The notes below the pieces were generated by a model. That model saw nothing but the letters and a program-made list of their open reading frames with translations. It was not told where the DNA came from and made no database searches. 64,000 nt of DNA from NCBI RefSeq assembly GCF_028826155.1, contig NZ_JAQGPN010000001.1, positions 4,345,501 through 4,409,500 of the forward strand, written 5' to 3'. The translations under genes and the position numbers were made by a program. The DNA comes from Mesorhizobium shangrilense. GTDB taxonomy: Bacteria > Pseudomonadota > Alphaproteobacteria > Rhizobiales > Rhizobiaceae. Positions 36,637 to 46,577 of this stretch are shown in pieces. Position 1 is the first letter of the stretch, and each line of letters opens with the position of its first letter.

Positions 36637-37803
36637 TCAGCGGCTGCCCAGCCGGTCGGCCACCCGCGTCGCGGCTTCCTCGACCTGATCCAGCCGGCGG
36701 TGGAAGCAGAGCCGCAGGAACCCCTCCCCGCCCGCGCCGAAGGCCGTTCCAGGCGCCAGCCCGACATTCGCCTTGTCAACGATCTCGATCGCGGCATCCA
36801 TCGAGTTCTCCAGGCCGTCGACGGCGAAGAACAGGTAGAAAGCGCCCAGCGGCACAGCGAACCGCGCCCGTCCGGTCGCGCCGATGATGCCGCACACGAG
36901 ATCGCGGGCGCGGTGCGCACGCTCGACCTGGGAGGCGACGAAGGCGTCACCTTCGTCGAGCGCGGCGATGGCGCCGCGCTGCATGAACTGCGCCACCCCG
37001 GACGTCGAATACTGGATGAGGTTTTCCAGCGTCTGTTGGAGCGACGGGTGCACGCGCAGCCAACCCACCCGCCAGCCGGTCATCGCCCAGTTCTTCGAGA
37101 AGGTGTTGACGAAGAGGATGCGATCCTCGGGCGCCATGATGTCGAGGAAGGACGGCGCCCGCCCGCCATCGTAGTGGAAGAGTGAATAGATCTCGTCGGC
37201 GATGATCCAGAGCCCTTTCCGGCGCGCCAGATCCAGCACCGCCTTCAGCGTGGCAAGATCTGCGGTCCAGCCGGTCGGGTTGCACGGGCTGTTGAGGAAG
37301 ATCGCACGCGTCTTCGGAGTGATGGATGCTTCCAGCAGATCAAGGTCGAGGGACCAGCCATTGCCCGAAAGATGCAGCGCCACCGGGATCGGATTGGCTC
37401 CGGCCACGATCGCCGCGCCGGCAAAGTTCGGCCAGGCGGGAGAGAGATAGACGAGGTCGTCGCCGCCGCCTGCGACGAGCTGGATCGCCAGCTGGATCGC
37501 GTGCATGCCGGAACTGGTGACGATGAACTCCTCGGCCGGGAACGCCCTGCCGAAATGGCGCTGATAGTAGCGAGCAAGCGCCTCGCGCAGGTCGGGGATC
37601 CCGCGCTGCCAGGTGTAGAAGGTCTCGCCGTCGCGCAGCCCCTTGGCCGCTGCCTCGGAAATGAAGTCAGGCGTGGGCAGGTCGCCCTCGCCGGCCCAGA
37701 GCGGGATGAGGCCGGGGCGGTCGCGGCCGTAATTCACGACCGAGACGATGCCGCTGGCGGGCGCTCTGGCCGCAGCCGGCTGTATGTGGGTCATGAAGGT
37801 CAT
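36637..37803 (-). CDS. Pyridoxal-phosphate class I/II aminotransferase
   Basis: 388 residues. It has the fold-type I set: LIPLWAGEGDLPTPDFI at the N-terminus, SSGMHAIQLAIQ, NSPCNPTGW, IADEIYSLFHY, and PLP lysine in NTFSKNWAMTGWRVGW, with the final substrate-binding Arg in FLRLCFHRR. It is similar to aspartate- or aromatic-type aminotransferases. A second Met three codons in could also be the start. Its amino acid specificity cannot be read. Confidence 0.85.
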   Translation of the reverse strand: MTFMTHIQPAAARAPASGIVSVVNYGRDRPGLIPLWAGEGDLPTPDFISEAAAKGLRDGETFYTWQRGIPDLREALARYYQRHFGRAFPAEEFIVTSSGMHAIQLAIQLVAGGGDDLVYLSPAWPNFAGAAIVAGANPIPVALHLSGNGWSLDLDLLEASITPKTRAIFLNSPCNPTGWTADLATLKAVLDLARRKGLWIIADEIYSLFHYDGGRAPSFLDIMAPEDRILFVNTFSKNWAMTGWRVGWLRVHPSLQQTLENLIQYSTSGVAQFMQRGAIAALDEGDAFVASQVERAHRARDLVCGIIGATGRARFAVPLGAFYLFFAVDGLENSMDAAIEIVDKANVGLAPGTAFGAGGEGFLRLCFHRRLDQVEEAATRVADRLGSR

Positions 37804-37886
37804 GGCGAGGTCCGGCTTCGTCGGAAGCCATGCCCATAACGCCTTTGCGGCGCAAGCGCGAGGCCGCCCACGCGACGGCCATCGGA

Positions 37887-37913
37887 TTCCCCGGATTGGC
37901 GCAATCCGGGGAA
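37887..37913 (-). terminator. Strong hairpin downstream of mscL
   Basis: TTCCCCGGATT (37887-37897) and AATCCGGGGAA (37903-37913) form a perfect 11-bp stem with a 5-base loop, 13 bp after the mscL stop. No long U-tract follows, so it may terminate, protect the transcript end, or both. Confidence 0.6.
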
Positions 37914-37926
37914 GCTTGGGAAGTGG

Positions 37927-38346
37927 CTACTTCTTCGCGAGGATGTCGCGGATTTCGGTCAGAAGGGCGACGTCGGCAGGCGGCGCCGCCGGGGCGGCCG
38001 TCTTCTCCTTCTCGAGCTTGCGGCGCATCGTATTCACGCCCTTCACCATGAGGAAGATGATCCAGGCCAGGATCAGGAAGTTGATGACCACGGTCAGGAA
38101 GTTGCCATAGGCGAACACGGCGCCCTGCTTCTTGGCTTCTTCCAGCGAGAGCGCGGTGACGTTGGACGACAGCGGCAGGAAGTAGTTCGAGAAGTCGAAG
38201 CCGCCGAAAACCGCGCCGACGATCGGCATGATGATGTCGCCGACGAGCGAGTTGACGATCAGCCCGAAGGCGCCGCCGATGATGACGCCGACCGCAAGGT
38301 CCATCACGTTCCCCTTGGAGATGAACTCCTGGAATTCCTTGAGCAC
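37927..38346 (-). CDS. mscL: Large-conductance mechanosensitive channel
   Basis: 139 residues. The N-terminal [21 protein letters not shown] is the amphipathic helix plus first membrane helix lining the gate; the second helix is [19 protein letters not shown], and a charged C-terminal helical bundle follows. MscL opens under hypo-osmotic shock to release solutes, which suits an organism that imports ectoine. Confidence 0.95.
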   Translation of the reverse strand: MLKEFQEFISKGNVMDLAVGVIIGGAFGLIVNSLVGDIIMPIVGAVFGGFDFSNYFLPLSSNVTALSLEEAKKQGAVFAYGNFLTVVINFLILAWIIFLMVKGVNTMRRKLEKEKTAAPAAPPADVALLTEIRDILAKK

Positions 38347-38484
38347 TTGTGCCTCCTGTGCTTTCCCCGACGCTGCAACCGCGTCTTGAATCGACGCTCG
38401 CTATGCACCCTATCAAATGGCAAGTCGCGGTGAACCCGTATTTTCTGGCGCGGTATCCACGACTATCGACAGCGCTCGCAAGCT

Positions 38485-41400
38485 GTGATTGCCTCGCCTG
38501 GGAATTCCGCGGGAGGAAAGGGCAAAGGCTTGCAGGCGTTGTTCGTCGGCGTTCTCGCCGTCGCCTATGTCACGCTGTTGTTCTGGATCGCCAGCATCGG
38601 CGACCGGCGGTCGGTAGCGCGCGCGTCAAGCCTGCCGCGGCCGAACATCTACGCGCTCAGCCTCGGCATCTACTGCACCTCGTGGACCTTCTTCGGATCC
38701 GTGGGCCTCGCCTCCGAACGCAACTTCGAGTTCCTGGCCATCTATATCGGACCGATTCTGGTCTTCACGTTCGGTTTCCCGTTGCTCAGACGTCTCGTAC
38801 GGCTCGCAAAGGCCGAGAAGATCACGTCGATCGCCGACTTCCTGGGCGCGCGCTACGGCAAGAGTTTCGGCGTCGCGTCAATCGCGACGCTGATCGCGAC
38901 GGTCGGCGCCGTGCCCTACATCGCCCTGCAGCTCAAGGCGATTTCCGGCTCGATGAGCCTGATCGTCGAGCATCACACCGGCGCACCGTTCTCCTTCGAT
39001 CCGTTCGTGAGCGACATCTCGCTGGTGGTCGCCATGCTGCTCGCGGTCTTCGCGGTCCTGTTCGGCACCCGGCACGCCGACGCGACCGAGCATCAGGACG
39101 GGCTGGTGCTGGCGGTTGCGGTCGAATCCGTCGTCAAGCTGGCGGCTTTCCTGGCGATCGGGCTGTTCGTGTTCTTCATTCTGTTCGGCAGCCCGGGAGC
39201 GCTGGTCGAATCGATCGAGAACCATCCGCAGGTGGAACAGGCGCTTTCCTACCGCACCTCGCTCGGAACCTGGCTGGTGATGACCGTCCTCAGCAGCTTC
39301 GCCATCATCATGCTGCCGCGGCAGTTTTATGTGATGATCGTCGAGAACCGCACGGAGAAGGAACTGCGGCACGCCACCTGGGTGTTCCCGCTCTATCTCG
39401 TCGCCATCAATCTCTTCGTGCTGCCGATTGCCCTGGTCGGTCTGTCGACCGTCGGCGCCAAGACGAGCAGCGATCTCTACGTGCTCGCGATCCCCCTGCT
39501 GGCCGGACAGGACGCGCTGGCGCTCCTGGCCTTCATCGGGGGGTTGTCGGCGGCAACCGCCATGGTGATCGTGGAAAGCGTGGCGCTGGCCATCATGATC
39601 TCCAACGACCTCGTCATCCCGCTGTTCGTGCGCCGCCTCCTCAAGTCCGAGGCCAGCGAGAACGAGGACTGGTCGTCGCTGATCCTCAACGTGCGGCGCG
39701 CATCGATCTTCGTGATCCTGTTCGTCGCCTTCCTCTACTATCGCGAAAGCACCGACAACGCCCGGTTGGCCTCGATCGGCCTGATGTCGTTCGCGGCGAT
39801 CGCGCAGTTTGCGCCGGCGTTCTTCGGCGGCCTCATCTGGCGCGGGGCCAACGCGCGCGGCGCGGTTCTCGGCATGGCCGCCGGTATCGTCGTCTGGGCC
39901 TACACGCTGCTCTTTCCGTCGCTCGTCCCGCCCAACCTTTCGATCATCGTGGACGGACCGTTCGGCATCGAAGCGTTGCGGCCGCAGGCGCTATTCGGCA
40001 CCGTCGCCGAACCGCTGAATCACGGCGTGCTCTGGAGCCTCTCGATCAACACGCTCTTCTTCGTGCTGGGGTCGCTATCGCGCGCGGCGGTGGCGCTGGA
40101 GCGAATCCAGGCGGCGATCTTCGTGCCGCGCGATTCCAGCCCGATGCCCATGCTGCGCCGTTTCCGCACGGCGGTGACCATCGACGAGCTCAAGGACACG
40201 ATCTCACGCTATCTCGGCGTCGAGCGGACGGAGCGTTCCTTCCAGACCTTCGAGGCGAACCACGGGGGCAGGCTGCACGGCAGCGACCAGGCCAGCATGA
40301 GCGTCATTCGCTTTTCGGAGCAATTGCTGGCCAGCGCCGTTGGTTCGTCCTCGGCGCGGCTCATCCTCTCGCTCCTGTTCCAGCGCCATGACAGCAGCGC
40401 CAAGGACACGTTCCGCCTGCTCGACGACGCGACCGAGGCGCTGCAGTACAATCGCGACCTCCTGCAGATCGCCCTCGACCAGATGGCGCAGGGCATCACC
40501 GTCTTCGACAAGGATTTTCGCCTGACGTGCTGGAACCGACAGTACCGCCAGCTCTTCGACCTGCCCGACGAAATGGGGCAGATCGGCGTTTCGCTGGACC
40601 AGGTGCTGCGCTTCCTCGCCAGACGCGGCGACATCTCCAACGAGCAGGCGGTGGGCGCGCTGAATCGCCTGACCGCCTTCGGCAATCCGTGGCAGCTCGA
40701 GTTGAAGACCAGCGGCCGCACCGTCGAGCTGAGGTCGAACCCCATGCCGGATGGCGGCATGGTCGCCACCTACACGGACATCTCCGCACGCGTCGCCGCC
40801 GACCGTGCGCTGAAGCAGGCCAACGAGTCGCTGGAGCTGCGCGTCCAGAACCGGACCGCGGAGCTGACCCGCGTCAACGAGGAGCTGGCGCAGGCGCAGA
40901 TGCTCGCAGAGGAAGCCAATCTCGGCAAGACGCGCTTCCTGGCGGCGGCCGGGCACGACATCCTGCAGCCGCTCAACGCGGCGCGGCTCTATGCCTCTTC
41001 GCTCATGGAGAAAGCCGGCAGGGGTCCGATCAAGGAGGCGGCCGGCAGTATCGAATCCTCGCTCGAATCCGTGGAAACGATCCTCGGCGCGGTGCTCGAC
41101 ATCTCACGCCTCGACGCCGGGGCGATGAAGCCCCAGGAGAGCGTCTTCCGGCTTGACGAGCTGCTGCGACAGATCGGGACCGATTTCATGCCGTTGGCGG
41201 CGAAGAAGGGTCTGCAGCTGCGTATCCTGCCGTCGTCGCTGGCCGTTGAAACGGACCGCAACCTGCTGCGGCGCCTGGTACAGAACCTCGTCTCCAACGC
41301 CATCAAGTACACACGATCGGGCAAGATCGTCGTCGGCGTGAGGCGACGCGGCGAACTGGCGGAAATCCAGGTGCTGGACACCGGCATCGGCATCGCGCCG

Positions 41401-42024
41401 GAGAAGCTGAACACCGTGTTCCACGAATTCCGCCGGCTGGATGACGGCATTCGCGAGGCGGAAGGGCTCGGTCTCGGCCTGTCGATCGTCGACAGGATTG
41501 CACGCGTGCTCAGGCTGGAGCTTCGGCTCCATTCGGAAAAAGGCAAGGGAACGCAGGCGTCGGTGCTCATCCCGGTCACGCAGGCGGCGGCGCCGACGGC
41601 CGTGGCCGCCAAGAAGCGGCCGGCGCCGATCACCGTCGCGCTGAACGGGCTGCTCGTCTACGCCATCGACAACGACCCACGCATCCTCGACGGGATGCGC
41701 CTGCTGCTCGAAGGATGGGGCTGCCGCGTCGAGATTTTCCGTGGAGCGGCGGCGTTCCCTGCCGTCGGCGAAGATGTCGAACCGCCGGACCTGATCCTCG
41801 CAGACTATCACCTCGACGCCGAGACAGGCCTCGATGCGGTCGCTGCGTTGCGGGAAATTTTTGGTCCTGCCCTGCCCGCAGTGCTCATCACCGCCGACCG
41901 CTCCCAGGAGGTGCGGGACGCCGCGGAAGCGATGGACATGCCGGTGATCAACAAGCCGGTGAAACCAGCCGTGCTGAGGACGATGATGATGCGGGCGCGG
42001 CGCATGGCGCAGGCAGCCGAATAG
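38485..42024 (+). CDS. Hybrid sensor histidine kinase with sodium:solute symporter-like sensor
   Basis: 1179 residues from GTG 38485. Residues about 15-520 form a 13-helix SSS-type transporter domain (YCTSWTFFGSVGLAS, ITSIADFLGARYGKS). A linker with a PAS_7 domain (about 655-775) and a coiled coil follow. HisKA has phospho-acceptor His824 in AAGHDILQPLN; HATPase_c has LVSNAIKYT and GLGLGLSIV; and a receiver domain carries Asp1107 in LADYHL with the conserved Lys in NKPVKP. The CbrA/ErcS-like layout suggests sensing of a transported solute or of its flux. The convergent LuxR-type response regulator is the likely partner. Confidence 0.92.
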   Translation: MIASPGNSAGGKGKGLQALFVGVLAVAYVTLLFWIASIGDRRSVARASSLPRPNIYALSLGIYCTSWTFFGSVGLASERNFEFLAIYIGPILVFTFGFPLLRRLVRLAKAEKITSIADFLGARYGKSFGVASIATLIATVGAVPYIALQLKAISGSMSLIVEHHTGAPFSFDPFVSDISLVVAMLLAVFAVLFGTRHADATEHQDGLVLAVAVESVVKLAAFLAIGLFVFFILFGSPGALVESIENHPQVEQALSYRTSLGTWLVMTVLSSFAIIMLPRQFYVMIVENRTEKELRHATWVFPLYLVAINLFVLPIALVGLSTVGAKTSSDLYVLAIPLLAGQDALALLAFIGGLSAATAMVIVESVALAIMISNDLVIPLFVRRLLKSEASENEDWSSLILNVRRASIFVILFVAFLYYRESTDNARLASIGLMSFAAIAQFAPAFFGGLIWRGANARGAVLGMAAGIVVWAYTLLFPSLVPPNLSIIVDGPFGIEALRPQALFGTVAEPLNHGVLWSLSINTLFFVLGSLSRAAVALERIQAAIFVPRDSSPMPMLRRFRTAVTIDELKDTISRYLGVERTERSFQTFEANHGGRLHGSDQASMSVIRFSEQLLASAVGSSSARLILSLLFQRHDSSAKDTFRLLDDATEALQYNRDLLQIALDQMAQGITVFDKDFRLTCWNRQYRQLFDLPDEMGQIGVSLDQVLRFLARRGDISNEQAVGALNRLTAFGNPWQLELKTSGRTVELRSNPMPDGGMVATYTDISARVAADRALKQANESLELRVQNRTAELTRVNEELAQAQMLAEEANLGKTRFLAAAGHDILQPLNAARLYASSLMEKAGRGPIKEAAGSIESSLESVETILGAVLDISRLDAGAMKPQESVFRLDELLRQIGTDFMPLAAKKGLQLRILPSSLAVETDRNLLRRLVQNLVSNAIKYTRSGKIVVGVRRRGELAEIQVLDTGIGIAPEKLNTVFHEFRRLDDGIREAEGLGLGLSIVDRIARVLRLELRLHSEKGKGTQASVLIPVTQAAAPTAVAAKKRPAPITVALNGLLVYAIDNDPRILDGMRLLLEGWGCRVEIFRGAAAFPAVGEDVEPPDLILADYHLDAETGLDAVAALREIFGPALPAVLITADRSQEVRDAAEAMDMPVINKPVKPAVLRTMMMRARRMAQAAE

Positions 42025-42125
42025 ACGCGCTTCCGCACGATGCTTTGCCCGGTCCGGGCGATGGCCCGACAAATGCCGGCCGCAAGGGGCCACCCTTCCG
42101 GCACTTCCTTGAACCGTTGAAGCGC

Positions 42126-42785
42126 CTAACCCGCCGCCTGGATGGACTCGGCGCCGATCTTGGAGAGCTGGATCACCGCCTGCGTGCGGCTGTCGACGCC
42201 GAGCTTCTGGAGGATGGCGGAGACGTGGGCCTTGATGGTCGCCTCCGAGACGTTCAGCTCAAAGGCGATCTGCTTGTTGAGCAAGCCTTCAGCCAGCATG
42301 CCCAGCACCTTCGTCTGCTGAGGCGTAAGCGACTGCAGACGGCGTATGAGGTCGGAGATTTCTGCGTCCTGCTCGACGCCCAGATCCACTCCGCTGGGCG
42401 CGGCAATGCCGCCCGCCAGCACCGTTTCGACGGCTTCGCGGATGTCTTCCATGCTGGCCGACTTGGAGATGAAGCCGGACGCGCCGAGCTCCAGCGCGCG
42501 GCGGATGGTTTCGGGATCGTCATGGGCCGAAACGACGATCAGGGGCATCCCGACATGAACGCCGCGCAGCGATATCAGGCCTGACAGGCCGCTCGCGCCC
42601 GGCATTGAAAGATCGAGCAGGACGAGATCGACGTCGTCGTTCTCGGCCATGATCTTTTTCGCCGCGTCGAAATCTCCGGCTTCCAGGATCGTACCCGGAC
42701 CGGCCACCCCGCCGATCGCCTGCTTGAGAGCCCCGCGAAAAAGGGGATGATCGTCCGCGATGACGAACTTGTAGCCGTGCGGCAC
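42126..42785 (-). CDS. LuxR/NarL-family response regulator
   Basis: 219 residues. The receiver domain has the acidic pair Asp11-Asp12, phospho-acceptor Asp58 in LVLLDLSMPG, and conserved Ser/Thr and Lys in VVSAHDD and GFISKSAS. The C-terminal LuxR helix-turn-helix is LTPQQTKVLGMLAEGLLNKQ plus EATIKAHVSAI. It lies tail-to-tail with the SSS-type hybrid kinase, separated by about 100 bp; such regulators are usual partners of that kinase class. Confidence 0.9.
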   Translation of the reverse strand: MPHGYKFVIADDHPLFRGALKQAIGGVAGPGTILEAGDFDAAKKIMAENDDVDLVLLDLSMPGASGLSGLISLRGVHVGMPLIVVSAHDDPETIRRALELGASGFISKSASMEDIREAVETVLAGGIAAPSGVDLGVEQDAEISDLIRRLQSLTPQQTKVLGMLAEGLLNKQIAFELNVSEATIKAHVSAILQKLGVDSRTQAVIQLSKIGAESIQAAG

Positions 42786-42912
42786 GAATTCCTCCCGCTC
42801 CCGCCGGTCTCGTTCGTCGGCGTAGAGTCGGCGCGATTATGCGACGATAGAAACAGTTTTCAAGGCGAATTGACGTTGGAACGCCCGGACTTCAGTGAGA
42901 AGAGCCTGCGCG

Positions 42913-43332
42913 TCAGGTTTTCTGGGGCGAAACCGGCGGCGTTTCGTCCTTCTCAAAATCCTTCACGATGTCCATGAAGCCGCGGAAGAAGCGCTCCATG
43001 TAGCCCATCGTCTTGTCGAACTCCTCCTCGGTCGGCAGGCCCGACGCCGGCGGCGCCTTCTCAAGCGCGGCGACGCGGTCCTCGAGCGCACGCAAGGAAG
43101 CGTTCAGGCGGTCGATCTCGTCCTCGAAGGCGGAGCGCTCATCGGCAGCGGTGCGGCAGACGAGGTGACCGCCATTGCGCTCCTCGCAGATCGACATCTC
43201 GCCGGTCCGGGTGTCCATCCGCACATAGCCGTCCTCGGTTTTCTCCAGCCGGTAGCGCTCAGCCTCCTGTGCATCGGCGCTCAGCACGAAAGCTGGGGCG
43301 ATGGCGGCGAGCGCGAATGCGAGGGTGCGCAT
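42913..43332 (-). CDS. Hypothetical secreted protein with coiled coil
   Basis: 139 residues from ATG 43332. The N-terminal 21 residues are a Sec signal peptide (cleavage near SADAQEA). Next comes a short domain with two Cys (EMSICEERNGGHLVC), a coiled-coil stretch (AFEDEIDRLNASLRALEDRVAALEK) and an acidic C-terminus. The pattern is common in Rhizobiales periplasmic proteins of unknown function. No enzyme motif is visible. Longer upstream readings overlap DUF952 and are rejected. Confidence 0.65.
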   Translation of the reverse strand: MRTLAFALAAIAPAFVLSADAQEAERYRLEKTEDGYVRMDTRTGEMSICEERNGGHLVCRTAADERSAFEDEIDRLNASLRALEDRVAALEKAPPASGLPTEEEFDKTMGYMERFFRGFMDIVKDFEKDETPPVSPQKT

Positions 43333-43428
43333 GAGAAACTCCTGGGTTGGCGTGCACAGTGCCACAGCTTTGTGCCGGAAATGGGATGCGCCCTTCCGAA
43401 GCGGCCTGTTTGCGACTATAGCGCCGGA

Positions 43429-43776
43429 ATGCACTCTACCATCTACAAGATTTGTCCGGAACCGCTCTGGCGGACAGCAGAAGCGAGCGGGACCTTCAAC
43501 GGGTCCGCGATCGATCTCACCGACGGATTCATTCACTTCTCGACGGCTGAACAGGCGCGGAAGACAGCGGCCAAGCATTTTGCGGGGCAGACCGACCTGC
43601 TCCTCGTCGCCGTGGATGCGGTCGCGCTCGGGCCTGCCTTGAAGTACGAGGCCTCGCGAGGCGGCGCACTGTTCCCGCATCTCTATGCGCCGCTCGACCT
43701 CGCCGCCGTGAAGTGGGTGAAGGCTCTGCCGCTCGGCGGGCACGGCAGCCACATCTTCCCGGAGTTCGACGCGTGA
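43429..43776 (+). CDS. DUF952 family protein
   Basis: 115 residues from ATG 43429: IYKICPEPLWRTAE, the DGFIHFSTAEQ core and a FPHLYAPLDLAAV segment are the DUF952 hallmarks. The family is small, cytosolic and related to ADP-ribosyl-type folds; no function is proven. The stop overlaps the GTG start of pyrD by 4 bases, a common arrangement in Alphaproteobacteria. Confidence 0.88.
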   Translation: MHSTIYKICPEPLWRTAEASGTFNGSAIDLTDGFIHFSTAEQARKTAAKHFAGQTDLLLVAVDAVALGPALKYEASRGGALFPHLYAPLDLAAVKWVKALPLGGHGSHIFPEFDA

Positions 43777-44855
43777 GCCTGTTCGAGCGGCTCGGCCGCC
43801 AGGCGCTCTTCACACTGGATCCCGAGACAGCACACGGGCTTTCGATCGCCGCGCTCAGATGCGGCGTCCCGATCGTGCCGAAGCCGCCCGCAGACCGGCG
43901 GCTCGCGGTCAATGTCGCCGGCATCGACTTTCCCAACCCGCTCGGCATGGCGGCGGGCTACGACAAGAACGCCGAAGCTCCTGACGGTCTGCTTGGCCTG
44001 GGGTTCGGTTTTGCCGAGGTGGGTACGGTGACCCCCCTGCCCCAGCCTGGCAACCCGAAGCCGCGCATCTTCCGCCTGCCGGAAGACAATGCGGTCATTA
44101 ACCGGCTGGGCTTCAACAACGAGGGCCACGACGCCTGCGAGGCGCGGCTTCAGGCACGCAAAGGACGTCCCGGCATCGTCGGCGTTAATATCGGGGCCAA
44201 CAAGGACAGCGCCGACCGTATCGCCGACTATGTGCTCGGCGTCGAGCGCTTCGCGCGATACGCATCCTATCTGACGGTCAATATCTCTTCCCCCAACACG
44301 CCCGGCCTGCGCACCATGCAGGCAAGGGAGGCGCTTGCGGAGTTGCTGTCGCGCGTGGCGGCGGCGCGTGAGACGGCCACCAAACGCGTGCCCGTGTTCC
44401 TCAAGATCGCTCCCGACCTGGTTGACGCGGAACTGGAGGACATCGCAGCGGAGGTCGCGGAAAAACGCATCGAAGGCGTCATCGTTTCCAACACGACGCT
44501 TGCCCGCACGGGCCTGCGCAACACATCGGCAGCAACGGAAGCAGGGGGCCTGTCGGGCCGGCCGCTGTTCGAGCGCTCGACGATCGTGCTCGCCAGGATG
44601 CGGCGACTGCTGGGGCCGGACTTCGCCATCATCGGCGTGGGCGGCGTCGACTCGGCCGAGACGGCGCTGGAGAAGATCCGCGCAGGTGCCGATCTCGTTC
44701 AGATCTACACCGGGCTGATCTACGGCGGTCCAGGACTGCCGGGAAGGATCCTGGCCGGGATGCGGCGTGAGCTGGACAGGAGCGGCGCGGCCAGCATCAG
44801 CGACCTGCGCGACAGCCGGCTGCAGCATTGGGCGGACAAGCCACTCAGCGCCTGA
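43773..44855 (+). CDS. pyrD: Dihydroorotate dehydrogenase (quinone), class 2
   Basis: 360 residues from GTG 43773 (overlaps the DUF952 stop). It oxidises dihydroorotate to orotate with FMN and membrane quinone in pyrimidine synthesis. The N-terminal amphipathic helix (FERLGRQALFTLDPETAHGL) is the class 2 membrane anchor. FMN/substrate motifs are PNPLGMAAGYDKNAE, the catalytic-Ser segment NISSPNTPGLR, SNTTLAR and the C-terminal IGVGGVDS...QIYTGLIYGGPG. Confidence 0.96.
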   Translation: MSLFERLGRQALFTLDPETAHGLSIAALRCGVPIVPKPPADRRLAVNVAGIDFPNPLGMAAGYDKNAEAPDGLLGLGFGFAEVGTVTPLPQPGNPKPRIFRLPEDNAVINRLGFNNEGHDACEARLQARKGRPGIVGVNIGANKDSADRIADYVLGVERFARYASYLTVNISSPNTPGLRTMQAREALAELLSRVAAARETATKRVPVFLKIAPDLVDAELEDIAAEVAEKRIEGVIVSNTTLARTGLRNTSAATEAGGLSGRPLFERSTIVLARMRRLLGPDFAIIGVGGVDSAETALEKIRAGADLVQIYTGLIYGGPGLPGRILAGMRRELDRSGAASISDLRDSRLQHWADKPLSA

Positions 44856-46161
44856 AGGTTTCGCGGGCGCGCCGCGGCAGCACCGAAAGCAGGCTGAAGC
44901 CGCGCACCAGAAGGAAGACGTGCAGCGACGCCCAGAGGCCATGGTTGCCGAACCAGTGCGTCAGGGCGAGCAGCGAGGCGACGAAGGCGAGCAGCGACAG
45001 CAGCATCATGTTGCGCATGTCCCTTGACCAGGTCGCGCCGATGAAGACCCCGTCCATCTGAAAGGCGAGCACGCCGCTGAGTGCGGTGAAGGCCGCCCAG
45101 GGGATGAATGCCTGCGCGGCGATCCGCACGTCCTCGGCGGTCGTGATGACGTCGATCACGGACTGGCCGAAGACGAGGAACACGGCCGTGGCCACGAAGG
45201 ACAGCGCAAAGCCCCAAACCGCGGTGAGCTTCAGCGCTGCCCGGAAAGCCGGCGCGTAGCGTGCGCCGACCGCGCGACCGGCAAGCTGCTCGGCCGCCGT
45301 CGCAAAGCCGTCGAGGAAATAACCGCCGACCAGGAAGAAGTTCATGAGAACGGCGTTCGCGGCAAGCGTCACCGTGCCGAACTGCGCGCCCTGCCGGGTG
45401 AACAGCGCAAAAGCCGCGAGCAGCGAAAAGGAACGGATCATGATGTCGCCGTTCAGCGCCAGCATGCGCCTGAAGGCGGCGGTATCGAATAGCTGCGAAC
45501 GGGGCAGCCGCGGCTGGGAGCGGAAGCGCCTCAGGACGATCGCCATGCCGACGACCACGGCGATCAACTCGCCGCCGACCGTTCCCCACGCCACGCCCGC
45601 TACACCCCAACCCGCCCACAGGCCGAGCGCGATCGAAAGCGCGACGTTGACGCCATTCAGCAGGAACTGCAGGCCGAGCCCCAGCGCGGCCTCGCCGCGG
45701 CCCAGCACGTAGCCGAGAATGGCGTAGTTGAGCAGCGAGAACGGCGCAGCCAGGAGGCGGATGCGAACGTAGAGATCCATGGCCGCGCTGACCTCGGCGT
45801 CGGCTCCCATGAACCAGCGACCGAAAAGCGACAGCAGCGGCGCCGCCAGCGCAAGGACGACACCGGCGGCGACCGCGATGGCGCAGGCTCGCCAGAACAC
45901 TGCCTGCTCCTCCATCCGGTCATCGCGTCCGTACGCCTGGGCGACCAGTCCCGTCGTGCCCGACCTCAGGAAGTTGAAGGTCGTGAACACCAGGTCGAAG
46001 ACGATGGCTCCGGCCGCCAGCCCGCCAAGCAGTGCGGCATTGCCGAACTGCCCGACCACCGCCGTGTCCACCAACCCAAGCAAGGGCGTCGTCAGATATG
46101 CTAGCGTCATCGGGATCGCGATCGACAACACGACGCGGTTGGTGACTTCAAAGGGCTTCAT
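44845..46161 (-). CDS. MATE family efflux transporter (DinF-like)
   Basis: 438 residues from ATG 46161 (MKPFEVTNRVVL). Twelve predicted membrane helices in two MatE halves: IPMTLAYLTTPLLGLVDTAVVG in the first and a matching second repeat from about residue 235. The DinF subgroup exports cationic or oxidised compounds using Na+ or H+. The 3' end overlaps pyrD's end by 11 bp, tail-to-tail. Confidence 0.9.
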   Translation of the reverse strand: MKPFEVTNRVVLSIAIPMTLAYLTTPLLGLVDTAVVGQFGNAALLGGLAAGAIVFDLVFTTFNFLRSGTTGLVAQAYGRDDRMEEQAVFWRACAIAVAAGVVLALAAPLLSLFGRWFMGADAEVSAAMDLYVRIRLLAAPFSLLNYAILGYVLGRGEAALGLGLQFLLNGVNVALSIALGLWAGWGVAGVAWGTVGGELIAVVVGMAIVLRRFRSQPRLPRSQLFDTAAFRRMLALNGDIMIRSFSLLAAFALFTRQGAQFGTVTLAANAVLMNFFLVGGYFLDGFATAAEQLAGRAVGARYAPAFRAALKLTAVWGFALSFVATAVFLVFGQSVIDVITTAEDVRIAAQAFIPWAAFTALSGVLAFQMDGVFIGATWSRDMRNMMLLSLLAFVASLLALTHWFGNHGLWASLHVFLLVRGFSLLSVLPRRARETFRR

Positions 46162-46577
46162 TGCGGTGCGACCGTCCACGGCGATTCCTCCGATAGCCGC
46201 CGTGTGCCGGTTCGGCCGCCGACGCACAAGCGCCATCACCGCAATTCTTGGGACCAGCGGCGACAAGGCGTCGCGACGTCGCCGCAGCAGTGCTGCTGCC
46301 GATCCCGCCGGCAATGCAATCGCTCCTGCATTCCCGATCTCCCTCCTTCTGGATTATTTGATTCAACTTTCCATCTACTCTCGCGCTGCTCTTCCAATAG
46401 ATATTTCATCTGATATACTCATCATTCCTCAGGTTCATCTTGGAATACCTTCGGATATCGGCGCTGTTGCGCCAGAGCGGGCAGCGCAGAGGTTGCGCGC
46501 GGAATGTGCCCGCAGAGCCTTGAAGAACCGCCTGAACCGGATTTTTCCAGGCGCGGCGAACGTTGAGAGGAACCGGC
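46162..46577. other. Leader/promoter region of the dual-protease operon
   Basis: Divergent from the MATE gene. Bases about 46340-46450 are visibly AT-richer than the surroundings and contain TATACT (a -10-like word) with no good -35. No reading frame is convincing. The change in composition next to an unusual operon hints that the operon was acquired. Confidence 0.4.
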
